Source: an uncultured Granulosicoccaceae bacterium (lineage in GTDB: Bacteria > Pseudomonadota > Gammaproteobacteria > Granulosicoccales > Granulosicoccaceae). Taken from it: a stretch of DNA of 33,123 bases. Made by a program: the position numbers and the translations under genes. Positions 24,703 to 32,570 of the stretch are shown here, piece by piece. The DNA is taken from the NCBI GenBank assembly GCA_937922945.1, contig CAKZUP010000005.1:1-33123 (forward strand). The letters are read 5' to 3'. Within the stretch, counting starts at the first letter, position 1, and the number at the start of each line of letters is the position of its first letter. The notes beneath the pieces were generated by a model. The model was not told the DNA's origin. It made no database searches and saw only the letters and a list, made by a program, of their open reading frames with translations.

Positions 24703-25878
24703 ATGCAGCGCAGATGCTTAAAACTATTACTCACTATTCTATCGTTGAGCATGCCTGTTGGTGTGCAGGCACAGGCTATTGAACTGCAAGCGATCTCTGA
24801 CTTTACCAATCGCGAGTCTGGCGCTGTACCTTACTACCTGGAAATTGCCGGCGGCCGCAATGCGCTGGCTATCAATGCTGCAAACCCGGATTACCGTAAT
24901 AAGTTTGCGCGAGCTGAGCATGAGTTTCTCGGTCCCGATGGAATTTACGATATTACTATTCATGCTCTGGGCGAAATCGACGGTGACGGAACCTATCGAT
25001 TATTAGTGAATGGTATTGTGCAAGGCGAAGCGGTCAATTCTCCTGTCACTATCGATTACACCGTTATTGAGCACACATTCGAAGGTATCGCACTAACCGC
25101 GCCCGTAGTGATCGCGGTGGAATCCATGGCGGTGTCGAATAACCGAATACCCGAAGGCGATGGTTTTGCATTTGCCAGAGGACGCTGGCAAGCGTTGACA
25201 CTGGAGACACATCAAACCAACCCGATCATCGTTGAAAGCGTCGATTTAGGCATTGCCCTATCCACCGTTAATACCCTGGCCCACGAAGGCAATACCGCCC
25301 CGATTGTGGCATCGGTCATCAACCATTCCGAGCTAACGAGCGCAACCAACGGGCAAATAGAATTCGTTCTGCCCGATGGAATTGAGTTTCAAAGTAGCGC
25401 TCATTGCGTTGTGGCGATAGACGTTGTGCGTTGTGTGCTCCCGGAAGTATCACCAGGAGCAGTTGTCACCTCTCAGTTCAACGCCAACATCACAGCCAGT
25501 GGCTGGCTGAGCCTTAGCGCTTCTGTGAATAGCGACCAGGCAGATTCACATCGTCAGAACAACGTTGCAAGCCTTGCGTTTGAAGCCGACGCGGCACCCA
25601 CCGCAACTGTAGATATAACACCCGAAAACCAGCCTACAGTAAACAACAGCAACACGCTCGGTTCAAACACACCAACTGACGCGACAACATCAACAACAAC
25701 CAATGAACCCAATGCGGTTACTACTACAGATGGTGATCCCATGAACGCGGGCATGAGCACGAACAGCATGGCAACACAAGACGACACTGTGTCAGGTTCA
25801 TTGGGTGTGTTCGGAGTTCTGGCGCTTTGCTTGGCAGGGCTGTCGAGAACAAGCCGCCGCCGTGCGTTACGCTCGTAA
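24703..25878 (+). CDS. secreted protein with GlyGly-CTERM-like C-terminal sorting tail
   Basis: A 391-residue exported protein. The start at 24703 has AAAGG upstream and gives a normal signal peptide (MQRRCLKLLLTILSLSMP, cleavage near VQA-QA); the frame is open to 24655. The mature part begins with a beta-rich region including FLGPDGIYDITIHALGEIDGDGTYRLLVNG, in blocks. A DUF11/CARDB-like Ig domain follows (IVASVINHSELTSA, IEFVLPDGIEFQSS, Cys pair SAHCVV and VVRCVL). A Thr/Asn/Pro-rich linker (about 295-350) precedes SGSLGVFGVLALCLAGL and an Arg-rich end (RTSRRRALRS). That tail resembles GlyGly-CTERM signals cut by rhombosortase, though with SGSLG rather than GG. A surface or secreted role is inferred; the ligand is unknown. 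Confidence 0.8.
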   Translation: MQRRCLKLLLTILSLSMPVGVQAQAIELQAISDFTNRESGAVPYYLEIAGGRNALAINAANPDYRNKFARAEHEFLGPDGIYDITIHALGEIDGDGTYRLLVNGIVQGEAVNSPVTIDYTVIEHTFEGIALTAPVVIAVESMAVSNNRIPEGDGFAFARGRWQALTLETHQTNPIIVESVDLGIALSTVNTLAHEGNTAPIVASVINHSELTSATNGQIEFVLPDGIEFQSSAHCVVAIDVVRCVLPEVSPGAVVTSQFNANITASGWLSLSASVNSDQADSHRQNNVASLAFEADAAPTATVDITPENQPTVNNSNTLGSNTPTDATTSTTTNEPNAVTTTDGDPMNAGMSTNSMATQDDTVSGSLGVFGVLALCLAGLSRTSRRRALRS

Positions 25879-25938
25879 AAACACGCAGCAAAAAGATGTA
25901 CAACCAGGGCGCAGGCTAAGTCGTGTCGCCGTGCTAGC

Positions 25939-27018
25939 TTAAGACGACGTTAGCGCCGAACCACGCTGCAGATAGTCAGCCATGGTTTTTCGGCGTTGTT
26001 CGCTATCTTGCTGAGCCACTTCCTTGGCAAGCGCATAAAAAGCGGGCAGATCCTGATCAACCTCATGGTACATTGCCATAAAGGCCGGGATAAATCTGCG
26101 ATAGGTAGCAACCGATATTAATCGCGCATTGTTCACTTCACGCGAAAACCAGCCATCGTAGCCTGAGTACCCATCCCAACTTTCTTTTAGGGACAAATAG
26201 TTTTGTTGCATGGTGTCAAACACACCTTGCTTTCGCTTGCGCTTTACGTCATCGGGAATGTCTTCTTTATACAACGCAACCAATTCACTGCGTGTGTTTT
26301 TTAGTAGCTCATTAAATCCGGCACTACGCACGAGACGCGCGTTGTAACGTTCTATACGATCGGGCTCGCCACGAGAACGTAGCCAAATTCGCAAACCTTC
26401 TTGCTCTACAAAGCTTGCAAACGCTTCGTTGAAGTTACTGTCATCTTTAATGTAGAGCACCTGGTGAGCAAGCTCATGGAACAGAGTACCTACATAGCGA
26501 ATATCGCCGCCATTGAGCATGGTATCGAGCACCGGATCGTCGAACCATCCCAGCGTGGAATAGGCCGTTGCACCACCGATGTTGACATCGAAATTTTCGT
26601 CGCTCAATTCTTTTGCATAGGCAATGGCATCTTCTTCGGCGTAATACCCTTTATAACTGACACACCCTGCCACCGGGAAGCACCAGGTTTTTGCTCGCAG
26701 CGAGAACTCCTCTGCCGCAACCACATTCCACGTAACAAAGCGGCGGCCTGTCGCGGCATAGGTGCTGTAGCTGTCGTTATCGGGTAGCTTTAGGGTCTCA
26801 GCGGCAAATTTACGTGCATCTATCAGCGTTTGTAATTTGGCTTTGAGCTCAGCGTCGGTAGATTCGCTGCTAAGCAGTTCATCGATGGGTTCCCGCGCCG
26901 ACATGAGTTTCAAATGACCGCTAACGGCCTGCGAATAGTAGCTGACTGTGCTGCACCCGGTTAGCAGAAAAACCACAAAAAGGGCGGTTATCAGAGCTTT
27001 AAGTCGATGATGTTGCAT
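25939..27018 (-). CDS. predicted zinc aminopeptidase lipoprotein (COG4324 type)
   Basis: A 359-residue lipoprotein with signal LITALFVVFLLTGC (lipid Cys22). The metallopeptidase site is LFHELAHQ (His181, Glu182, His185), followed by NEAFASFVE with Glu198 as the likely third ligand. Conserved family stretches include GYYAEEDAIAYA, GATAYSTLGWFDDP and the C-terminal NNARLISVATYRRFIPAF. This matches a family annotated as predicted aminopeptidases in proteobacteria; the substrate is unknown. The start ATG at 27018-27016 is only 25 bp from the divergent cca start at 27044, so both promoters must overlap each other's coding ends. Confidence 0.88.
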   Translation of the reverse strand: MQHHRLKALITALFVVFLLTGCSTVSYYSQAVSGHLKLMSAREPIDELLSSESTDAELKAKLQTLIDARKFAAETLKLPDNDSYSTYAATGRRFVTWNVVAAEEFSLRAKTWCFPVAGCVSYKGYYAEEDAIAYAKELSDENFDVNIGGATAYSTLGWFDDPVLDTMLNGGDIRYVGTLFHELAHQVLYIKDDSNFNEAFASFVEQEGLRIWLRSRGEPDRIERYNARLVRSAGFNELLKNTRSELVALYKEDIPDDVKRKRKQGVFDTMQQNYLSLKESWDGYSGYDGWFSREVNNARLISVATYRRFIPAFMAMYHEVDQDLPAFYALAKEVAQQDSEQRRKTMADYLQRGSALTSS

Positions 27019-27043
27019 GCCTTACAGTGTAACATCCGAGGGC

Positions 27044-28225
27044 ATGAAAACTTATCTGGTTGGCGGAGCTGTAAGGGACAAGCTACTCGGGTTGCCGATC
27101 ATCGATCGCGACTGGGTTGTGGTAGGCGAAACACCCGATGCCATGCGAAAGGCAGGGTTTATTGCAGTCGGTAAAGACTTCCCGGTATTTTTGCATCCGG
27201 AAACGCACGAAGAGTACGCGCTGGCCCGCAAAGAACGCAAGACCGGCCCTGGCTATCATGGCTTTGAATTCGACACAGCCGCAACTGTGACGCTTGAAGA
27301 GGACTTATCTCGCAGAGACCTAACCGTAAACGCCATCGCTGAAGATGATCAGGGCAACTTGATTGATCCATTCAATGGCGTTAAGGACTTAAACGCCAGA
27401 ACTTTCCGTCATGTATCGCCGGCCTTTGCTGAAGATCCTGTGCGGGTGCTGCGCGTAGCCAAATTCATGGCGCGTTTTTCCCACTACAATTTTAATGTTG
27501 CCGAGGACACTACCAAACTCATTCGCAGCATGGTGGCGTCGGGTGAAGTGGATAACCTGGTGGCCGAACGCGTGTGGAAAGAGCTCGAAGCTGCCCTTAA
27601 GACGAAAAAACCAAGCGCTTTTTTCGTCACGCTCTTACACACCAATGCCCTCGCCCGAATATTGCCTGAATTTTTGGTGCTACCTGAACAAATGCAACCC
27701 GGTAACAACACAGCGGAAGCGACGCGCTCTATTGACGCTTTCCTGACAACGGCCCACCAGCAGGCACTGGAAAAAGCCTGCGCGCTAAGCACCGAATCGC
27801 AGGTACGTTTCGCCGCCATGTGCGCAAACTTCCGACCAGAAGGAGTACCGCAACTCGAGGCCATGTGTGAACGCCTCAGAGTGTCGAAAACCCACACAGA
27901 ACTTGCTGTTTTAGCCGCCCGCTACACAGAAACAGCCCAGCTCGCTGTAACCCTGACAGCCGATCAAATGCACACGTTGCTTAAAGCGCTGGATGTTTCG
28001 CGCCGACCAGAACGATTAGACGCATTCCTGCTTGCGGTGAAAGCCAATGATCAGAGTACAAGTGATCGATCGGCTGCGCTGCTGCAATTGTGCGCTCAAG
28101 CCATGCGCAACGTTAATGCTGGAAAGCTCGCGCAGGCACAGACAGATAAATCCCAAATCCCTAAGGTGATAAAGCAGCATGAACTAGCCGCAATAGAGGT
28201 TTGCCTGCAACAAACAGTGGGTTGA
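27044..28225 (+). CDS. cca: CCA-adding tRNA nucleotidyltransferase without HD motif
   Basis: A 393-residue class II nucleotidyltransferase that adds or repairs the 3' CCA of tRNA. The start at 27044 gives the usual MKTYLVGGAVRD; the catalytic DRD is at Asp21/Asp23, then DFPVFLHPETHEEYALARKERKTG, in blocks, and DLSRRDLTVNAIAED. A frame upstream to 27017 would add nine residues. The C-terminal phosphohydrolase region of E. coli-type Cca is eroded: the normal C-H-D-L-G-K-G stretch reads C-A-N-F-R-P-E-G, and the upstream H-P-E-I-D-T-G-I-H-T segment is replaced by NNTAEATRSIDAF. CCA addition should be intact, the HD activity lost. A GAGGG sits too close (one base) to the ATG to be an optimal ribosome binding site. 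Confidence 0.94.
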   Translation: MKTYLVGGAVRDKLLGLPIIDRDWVVVGETPDAMRKAGFIAVGKDFPVFLHPETHEEYALARKERKTGPGYHGFEFDTAATVTLEEDLSRRDLTVNAIAEDDQGNLIDPFNGVKDLNARTFRHVSPAFAEDPVRVLRVAKFMARFSHYNFNVAEDTTKLIRSMVASGEVDNLVAERVWKELEAALKTKKPSAFFVTLLHTNALARILPEFLVLPEQMQPGNNTAEATRSIDAFLTTAHQQALEKACALSTESQVRFAAMCANFRPEGVPQLEAMCERLRVSKTHTELAVLAARYTETAQLAVTLTADQMHTLLKALDVSRRPERLDAFLLAVKANDQSTSDRSAALLQLCAQAMRNVNAGKLAQAQTDKSQIPKVIKQHELAAIEVCLQQTVG

Positions 28226-28267
28226 TGTTGTGCGATTGATCGCTCAGGATTAATCGTGGGCTGTTAA

Positions 28268-28315
28268 AAACTCAGAAGCTTAGAAACTCAGAAGCCTAGA
28301 AACTCAGAAGCTTAA
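28268..28315. repeat. 3 x 16-bp tandem repeat after cca
   Basis: Units AAACTCAGAAGCTTAG (28268), AAACTCAGAAGCCTAG (28284) and AAACTCAGAAGCTTAA (28300) differ by one base each from the first. They lie between the convergent cca and VanZ-like genes. Near-identity implies recent expansion, so the locus may vary among strains. Confidence 0.92.
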
Positions 28316-28327
28316 AAATTTAGGCGC

Positions 28328-28768
28328 TCAAAAAGCTTCGGCGCTGCGCTGACCGAACACGAACTTTTCTACCCGCCAAAGAATGGTACCAACCCAAGTA
28401 TAAGCGAGCGCCCAGGCGAGAATCACACCACTGGTGTTGGCTATCATATCCAGCACTTCAAAGTTTCGAGTGGGTGTTGCTGCTTGAATGAACTCAATGC
28501 CAATGCCCATCGCACTAAGCAATATGACGAAAATGATACGCGTAAGATCGTGCTGAAATATTTGCGAAAACCACCCCATTAAGCAAGCGTACACAGCCAC
28601 ATGGGTCAGCTTATCGTTATACACCAATGAGGTTACCTGAGCGGGGACGCTTGCTATCGACGCATACGTAACGCCACTAATGAGCAGCAAGCCAAACGCC
28701 AGCCACAAACGTTTAAAACGCAAATGACGTACGCGTAGCAGCCCTTTTGTTGAGAAATCGAAGGTCAT
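28328..28768 (-). CDS. VanZ-like family membrane protein
   Basis: A protein of 146 residues from the ATG at 28768, which has AAGGG (28776-28780) seven bases upstream; the frame is open to an ATG at 28861 (177 residues) that lacks a ribosome binding site. VanZ-family features are NDKLTHVAVYACLMGWF, IGIEFIQ, TRNFEVLDMIANTSGVILAW and about four hydrophobic segments. VanZ gives low-level teicoplanin resistance in enterococci, but Gram-negative members have no known function, and there is no glycopeptide-resistance context here. It lies downstream of a small membrane-protein gene on the same strand, 170 bp away. Confidence 0.85.
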   Translation of the reverse strand: MTFDFSTKGLLRVRHLRFKRLWLAFGLLLISGVTYASIASVPAQVTSLVYNDKLTHVAVYACLMGWFSQIFQHDLTRIIFVILLSAMGIGIEFIQAATPTRNFEVLDMIANTSGVILAWALAYTWVGTILWRVEKFVFGQRSAEAF

Positions 28769-28938
28769 TGGCACACCCTTCATTGGCCCAGTCTTATCAG
28801 ACACTCCTTTACGACTTATTGTGGACGAAGCGAAGCTGTGTTTGTGTGAATCAGTTGGCATTATCGGTTGAGTCCGATTTATTGTTATCGTGTTGACTCT
28901 TTTTATCGTCCGAGCCGATCCTCAGATGAAGCCGGTAA

Positions 28939-29262
28939 TTATGGCTTTGCAGCAATAAATACGGAAACAGTAAGCAATACCGCCAACACGATATGCATCC
29001 AGCTGGACAATATTAATACGTGATAACGGGCGGCGCCTTTCCAACGCGCATAGAGCAGTACGAGCACCCCGTAGGCAATAATTCCCGCACCAGTCCAACT
29101 CGCTACAGAAGGCGCTTCAACCGACCAATTAAATTTTTCGCGGCCATCTACCACCCAGCCAGCAATGGCGTACACCAGAAAAAAACAGGTCATAACCACG
29201 GGTGAGAGCAACAGCACAAACTGGGTGACTGGCGATATGCGTTTTACGGAATTTTGCTTCAT
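28939..29262 (-). CDS. small membrane protein of unknown function
   Basis: A 107-residue protein from the ATG at 29262; a TTG four codons upstream (29274) is possible but less likely. Three hydrophobic segments are visible: TQFVLLLSPVVMTCFFLVYAIAG in blocks, WTGAGIIAYGVLVLLYA and WMHIVLAVLLTVSVFIA. I do not recognise a family. It is divergent from the exported-protein gene at 29394 and lies upstream of the VanZ-like gene. Confidence 0.65.
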   Translation of the reverse strand: MKQNSVKRISPVTQFVLLLSPVVMTCFFLVYAIAGWVVDGREKFNWSVEAPSVASWTGAGIIAYGVLVLLYARWKGAARYHVLILSSWMHIVLAVLLTVSVFIAAKP

Positions 29263-29393
29263 GGTTGTTGTCAAAACAGTGATAGATGCTGATAAATACC
29301 TGTGTCTGGCAATGTCGCGGTAGACTTACTACCACACATAGCGTCTATTCGGCGCAGTGTATCAGTGTAACTTAAAGAAGAGGCTCGACTCCC

Positions 29394-29783
29394 ATGAAAT
29401 TAATACGTGTTCTTTCTCTGCAAGGATTACTCTTTACAATAGCATTAGGGTGGGCAAGCATCCCGGCTATCGCTGGCGAAGTTGATGTTATCGATGTCAC
29501 TATAGAGTCACTGGGCGGAGGCAATTTTCGCATTAACGCGACTCTTGAACATGAAGATACCGGCTGGGACCACTACGCAGATCGTTGGGATGTTATCGAT
29601 GAGTCGGGTAACGTGCTTGGCAGTCGCGAGCTGGCACACCCACATGTTAACGAGCAACCGTTTACACGCTCGTTGCGTTTGAGTATTCCTGCAACAGTCA
29701 AAAACGTGATCATTCAAGCCAACGACTCGGTACACGAAACCGGTGGCAAGAGTTTCAGCCTGGCGGTACCACATCCAGAGTAA
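29394..29783 (+). CDS. small exported protein of unknown function
   Basis: A 129-residue protein with an N-terminal signal peptide (LLFTIALGWASIPAIAGEV, cleavage after AIA) and a mature part of about 100 residues. The pattern EDTGWDHYADRWDVIDE, LGSRELAHPHVNEQPFTRSL and beta-strand spacing suggest a single periplasmic Ig-like beta-sandwich. His/Asp/Trp-rich blocks (WDHYADRWD, HPHVNE) could bind a metal. I do not have a named function. GAGG lies upstream of the ATG at a somewhat long distance. It stands alone between divergent and convergent neighbours. Confidence 0.75.
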   Translation: MKLIRVLSLQGLLFTIALGWASIPAIAGEVDVIDVTIESLGGGNFRINATLEHEDTGWDHYADRWDVIDESGNVLGSRELAHPHVNEQPFTRSLRLSIPATVKNVIIQANDSVHETGGKSFSLAVPHPE

Positions 29784-29809
29784 CCGCCCAAGACCATGGT
29801 GCTAACAAT

Positions 29810-29826
29810 GCTTTGCTATGCAAAGC
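29810..29826. other. perfect hairpin between convergent genes
   Basis: GCTTTGC-TAT-GCAAAGC is a seven-base-pair stem with a TAT loop between the exported-protein gene and the end of uppP. It is symmetrical, so it would form in either transcript, but no T-run follows on either strand. Confidence 0.5.
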
Positions 29827-29827
29827 G

Positions 29828-30625
29828 CTATAGGAACACAAACAATAAAAATGCACCCAACAGCAAGCGGTAAATAACAAAGGGCAGCATGCCAATGCGA
29901 TTTATCCAGGCTAAAAAGAAATGGATACAGGCGAATGCGCTGATGGCCGCCAGCACGGTTCCCAGCAGCAACGCTGTCCAATCGACCGGCTCAGTGCTTG
30001 AGATTAAGTCACTGGTTACACCTAGCCCCGATAAAACTATGATGGGTATGGATAACAGGAATGAATAGCGCGCCGCCGCCTGTCTTGTCAGGCCTAGCAA
30101 CAAGCCGGCAGTAATGGTAATTCCGGAACGGGATGTTCCTGGTATCAAAGCCATTGCCTGTGCGCCACCAATAACGAGAAAATCCTGCCACGACAACGTG
30201 AGTTCATCGCGCTCTAACTTTGCCCGTTTATCAGCAAACCAAAGCAGAAGACCGAAGATAATGGTGGTGGCCGCTATAACCAAAGGCGAGCGCAAATACG
30301 TTTCTATATGGTCTTTGAACAACAAGCCCACCAGACCTGCGGGTATGGTGCCAACAATTACACCCCATGCCAGTCGCGCCTCTGGCGACATGCCTTTGCC
30401 ACTGATCGAACCTATCCAAGCCAAAAAAAGCGTGATGATGTCTTTACGAAAAAAGCTTACCACTGCTATCAGCGTGCCCAGATGTACCGCAACATCGAAT
30501 GCCAGACCCTGATCGGGCCAGCCAAGCACTTTGGGCACCAATATAAGATGAGCCGAACTCGATACGGGCAGAAACTCGGTTAACCCCTGTATCAGAGCAA
30601 GCCAAATAATATGTGCAGTTTCCAT
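29828..30625 (-). CDS. uppP: undecaprenyl-diphosphatase
   Basis: A 265-residue inner-membrane enzyme (UppP/BacA) that dephosphorylates undecaprenyl pyrophosphate to recycle the carrier lipid of peptidoglycan and other envelope polymers. Conserved blocks are [13 protein letters not shown] (15-27, catalytic Glu17 region), [10 protein letters not shown] and PGTSRSG (162-168, Arg166). About eight hydrophobic segments and the length fit the family. It ends the minus-strand run folB, MidA-like, uppP, 23 bp after the methyltransferase-like gene. BacA overproduction gives bacitracin resistance in other bacteria, but this is the housekeeping copy type. Confidence 0.95.
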   Translation of the reverse strand: METAHIIWLALIQGLTEFLPVSSSAHLILVPKVLGWPDQGLAFDVAVHLGTLIAVVSFFRKDIITLFLAWIGSISGKGMSPEARLAWGVIVGTIPAGLVGLLFKDHIETYLRSPLVIAATTIIFGLLLWFADKRAKLERDELTLSWQDFLVIGGAQAMALIPGTSRSGITITAGLLLGLTRQAAARYSFLLSIPIIVLSGLGVTSDLISSTEPVDWTALLLGTVLAAISAFACIHFFLAWINRIGMLPFVIYRLLLGAFLLFVFL

Positions 30626-30648
30626 AGCTAAATGTCAGTTTGTAATCG

Positions 30649-31833
30649 TTATAGTCTGTACGACAAATCTTGTGAGGCAAAGCCTGTCAATGATGATGCA
30701 TAGTTCTTGCCTAACGCCATGAATTGGAATCGCTCCCCCATTTCGCCGGGTAGCGTCAGGGTTTTTATTTGCCTTGAAAGCGTTATTTGCTCTTGCTCCG
30801 ACGCGCAAGCCTGCATGTGTTCCGCTGCTATGGAGCCAATGCCACAATCAAGCAAAAAGCCGGTTTGCGAAGTGTAGCCGAGCAATGAGAAACCTGCCGC
30901 GCTACCAGCTTCAATAACCCGGGTGAAATCCACATGAGCAGTAATGTCCTGAAGACCCGGATAAAAAAACACATCGTCGTGAAAATGATGCTGGTAATAG
31001 CACGCTAATGTGCCCTCGTGTCGCTCTTGCAAATAGTACTCACGGCGTGGATAACCATAATCAGAAAGCAACAAAACGCCTTTTTTAATGGTCTTTGCTA
31101 ACGATGCTATCCAAGGCGACAGTAGGGTACAAACCTCAGAGCGATAACCCGCCTCAAACGGCGCGCCCAGCTCTGACTCCATCTCATCAACCAACGCGTG
31201 CAAGTCGTTGGGCGCTGTCTGCTTCACGAAACACAACTCGCCGTCTGCTGACGTTTGTACACACATTTGATATACGGCATCGTTGTCGCGCTTAAAAAGC
31301 TCCACGGGCAACGCATCCATGACCTCGTTAGCAATGCAAACCCCGACAAAATCAGTCGGCAAAGCATCCAACCAAACTACCCGCTCAAACAACGCAGGCG
31401 CCAGTTCCGCTTGTAACAAGTCTGCTTGACGCCGTTGCAATTCGGCGCTGGGTTCTAAAATTAAATACTGTGCTGGCGGCTTATCACTCAAAGCGCTGAG
31501 CACGCTCAACGCAAGCTTTCCGCTACCTGCGCCCAGCTCCAACACACTCGCTGTGCCCAGTGCATCGAGCACCTCCCGACATTGCACAGCCATGCATTGT
31601 CCGAACAAACCAGAAACTTCAGGCGCGGTAACGAAATCACCACTGACCCCAAACTTCTGCGCGCCTGCCATGTAGTAACCCAGGCCGGGTTCATACAACG
31701 CCATATGCATATAGTCAGCAAAAGTAAGCGCACCCTGTTTCATCCTGTTATCGATACAGGAACGCAGCTGGACCGAGTGCGCAATAGCCAGCTCATCTGG
31801 CTCTGGCAAAGACAATTCGTTAGACTTTCGCAC
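30649..31833 (-). CDS. MidA/NDUFAF7-type class I SAM methyltransferase (COG1565)
   Basis: A 394-residue protein. The family markers are LTFADYMHMALYEPGLGYY (36-54, in blocks), GDFVTAPEVSGLFGQ (65-79) and the SAM-binding VLELGAGSGKL (97-107), followed by IANEVMDALPVELF. The mitochondrial homologue NDUFAF7 methylates an arginine of a complex I subunit; bacterial targets are not settled. It begins at a GTG (31833) five bp after the folB stop, so it is probably translated with folB. No strong ribosome binding site is seen. An NDUFA9-like gene also lies in this window (22423-23370), but the two are not adjacent. Confidence 0.9.
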   Translation of the reverse strand: MRKSNELSLPEPDELAIAHSVQLRSCIDNRMKQGALTFADYMHMALYEPGLGYYMAGAQKFGVSGDFVTAPEVSGLFGQCMAVQCREVLDALGTASVLELGAGSGKLALSVLSALSDKPPAQYLILEPSAELQRRQADLLQAELAPALFERVVWLDALPTDFVGVCIANEVMDALPVELFKRDNDAVYQMCVQTSADGELCFVKQTAPNDLHALVDEMESELGAPFEAGYRSEVCTLLSPWIASLAKTIKKGVLLLSDYGYPRREYYLQERHEGTLACYYQHHFHDDVFFYPGLQDITAHVDFTRVIEAGSAAGFSLLGYTSQTGFLLDCGIGSIAAEHMQACASEQEQITLSRQIKTLTLPGEMGERFQFMALGKNYASSLTGFASQDLSYRL

Positions 31834-31838
31834 GGGGC

Positions 31839-32222
31839 TTAAGCCAAAAATCCAGGACGGTGCTGATTCTGCTTACGGGCACGGGTAATCTCAACACCAA
31901 CATTGGTATCGCCAGCCAATGCATTCGGCTTGAATAAAGTCAGACGCAGCCACTGTACCTGATACTCGTTGAGGATAATTTGGGCGACGGACTCGGCAAG
32001 CGTTTCAATCAGTTGAAACTGGCTATTGCCGACGTATTCTGTCAACTGATCTGACAACGTTTTGTAATTCAACGCATCGTCAATACTTTCTGATTTGGCG
32101 GCAAGTTCAATGTCCCATGCCATTTCAATATCGAACACCACCGGTTGCTTCTCGGTGCGTTCAAAATCATAGATACCAATAATGGCATCAACTTCCAATT
32201 GCTTAATAAAAACTTTGTCCAT
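31839..32222 (-). CDS. folB: dihydroneopterin aldolase
   Basis: A 127-residue enzyme of folate synthesis (dihydroneopterin to 6-hydroxymethyl-dihydropterin plus glycolaldehyde). The start at 32222 gives MDKVFIKQLEVDAIIGIYDFER, in blocks, matching the family; the frame is open to 32294 but only into the promoter and terminator region. Conserved elements are IGIYDFERTEKQPVVFDIEMAWD, NYKTLSDQL, ETLAESVAQIIL and LFKPNALAG with the catalytic lysine. GGAC about eight bases upstream is a weak ribosome binding site. It heads the unit folB, MidA-like, uppP. Confidence 0.94.
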   Translation of the reverse strand: MDKVFIKQLEVDAIIGIYDFERTEKQPVVFDIEMAWDIELAAKSESIDDALNYKTLSDQLTEYVGNSQFQLIETLAESVAQIILNEYQVQWLRLTLFKPNALAGDTNVGVEITRARKQNQHRPGFLA

Positions 32223-32265
32223 CACAACGTCCAGTGATATTTGCCTGTGCAAAACGCTCAGGCGC

Positions 32266-32294
32266 AAAATAGTAAGTACAAAAAAGAGGCACAA
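32266..32294 (-). promoter_or_regulatory. candidate folB promoter
   Basis: On the minus strand TTGTGC (32294-32289), a 17-bp spacer and TATTTT (32271-32266) form a plausible sigma70 promoter whose -35 overlaps the T-tract of the rpmBG terminator. The leader would be about 37 nt. Confidence 0.4.
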
Positions 32295-32319
32295 AAAAAC
32301 CCGATAAAAATCGGGTTTT
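32293..32319 (-). terminator. intrinsic terminator of rpmB-rpmG
   Basis: On the minus strand the arms CCCGAT and ATCGGG (32300-32305 and 32310-32315), extended by A-T pairs, enclose a TTTT loop and are followed by seven T residues. It lies about 250 bp after the rpmG stop. A four-T run on the plus strand makes weak bidirectional activity possible. Confidence 0.85.
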
Positions 32320-32570
32320 AACTAACAGATGAGTGCTTGACTATCACTAACCCATTGCAATGCCTTCGAGTTCAGAGGTTACGCGACCAATCGATGCACA
32401 CAACAGAAAGCGTATAGACGATCTGATGTGCTCTGGTTACAACGTCAGCGCTTTTATCTGGCTTGCTTCAACTAAGCTGATTTCTACCAAGCTGATTTTT
32501 ACTAAACTGGTTTTACCAAGCTAACTCTAGCCAAGCCAGCTTCATGGAAGCTAGCTGAGCGGAAAACGAT
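32320..32570. other. rpmG 3' spacer holding a repeat array
   Basis: No gene is seen between rpmG and its terminator. The only structure is the degenerate 15-bp repeat at 32467-32555. As the terminator is at the far end, this 250-nt segment would be transcribed as a long 3' UTR of the ribosomal-protein mRNA. Confidence 0.5.
32467..32555. repeat. degenerate 15-bp tandem repeat, six units
   Basis: Consecutive units start at 32467 (TTCAACTAAGCTGAT), 32482 (TTCTACCAAGCTGAT), 32497 (TTTTACTAAACTGGT), 32512 (TTTACCAAGCTAAC, 14 bp), 32526 (TCTAGCCAAGCCAGC) and 32541 (TTCATGGAAGCTAGC). The shared core is CAAGCTGAT-like. Similarity falls toward rpmG. Confidence 0.75.

Noticed and set aside
28268..28315. 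CRISPR array
   Set aside because: Units are 16 bp, directly adjacent, with no spacers and no cas genes.
28328..28768. Glycopeptide (teicoplanin) resistance gene
   Set aside because: VanZ-like proteins are widespread in Gram-negatives without this role, and no van genes are nearby.
29828..30625. Acquired bacitracin-resistance determinant
   Set aside because: It is the normal housekeeping undecaprenyl-diphosphatase beside folB and a MidA-like gene.
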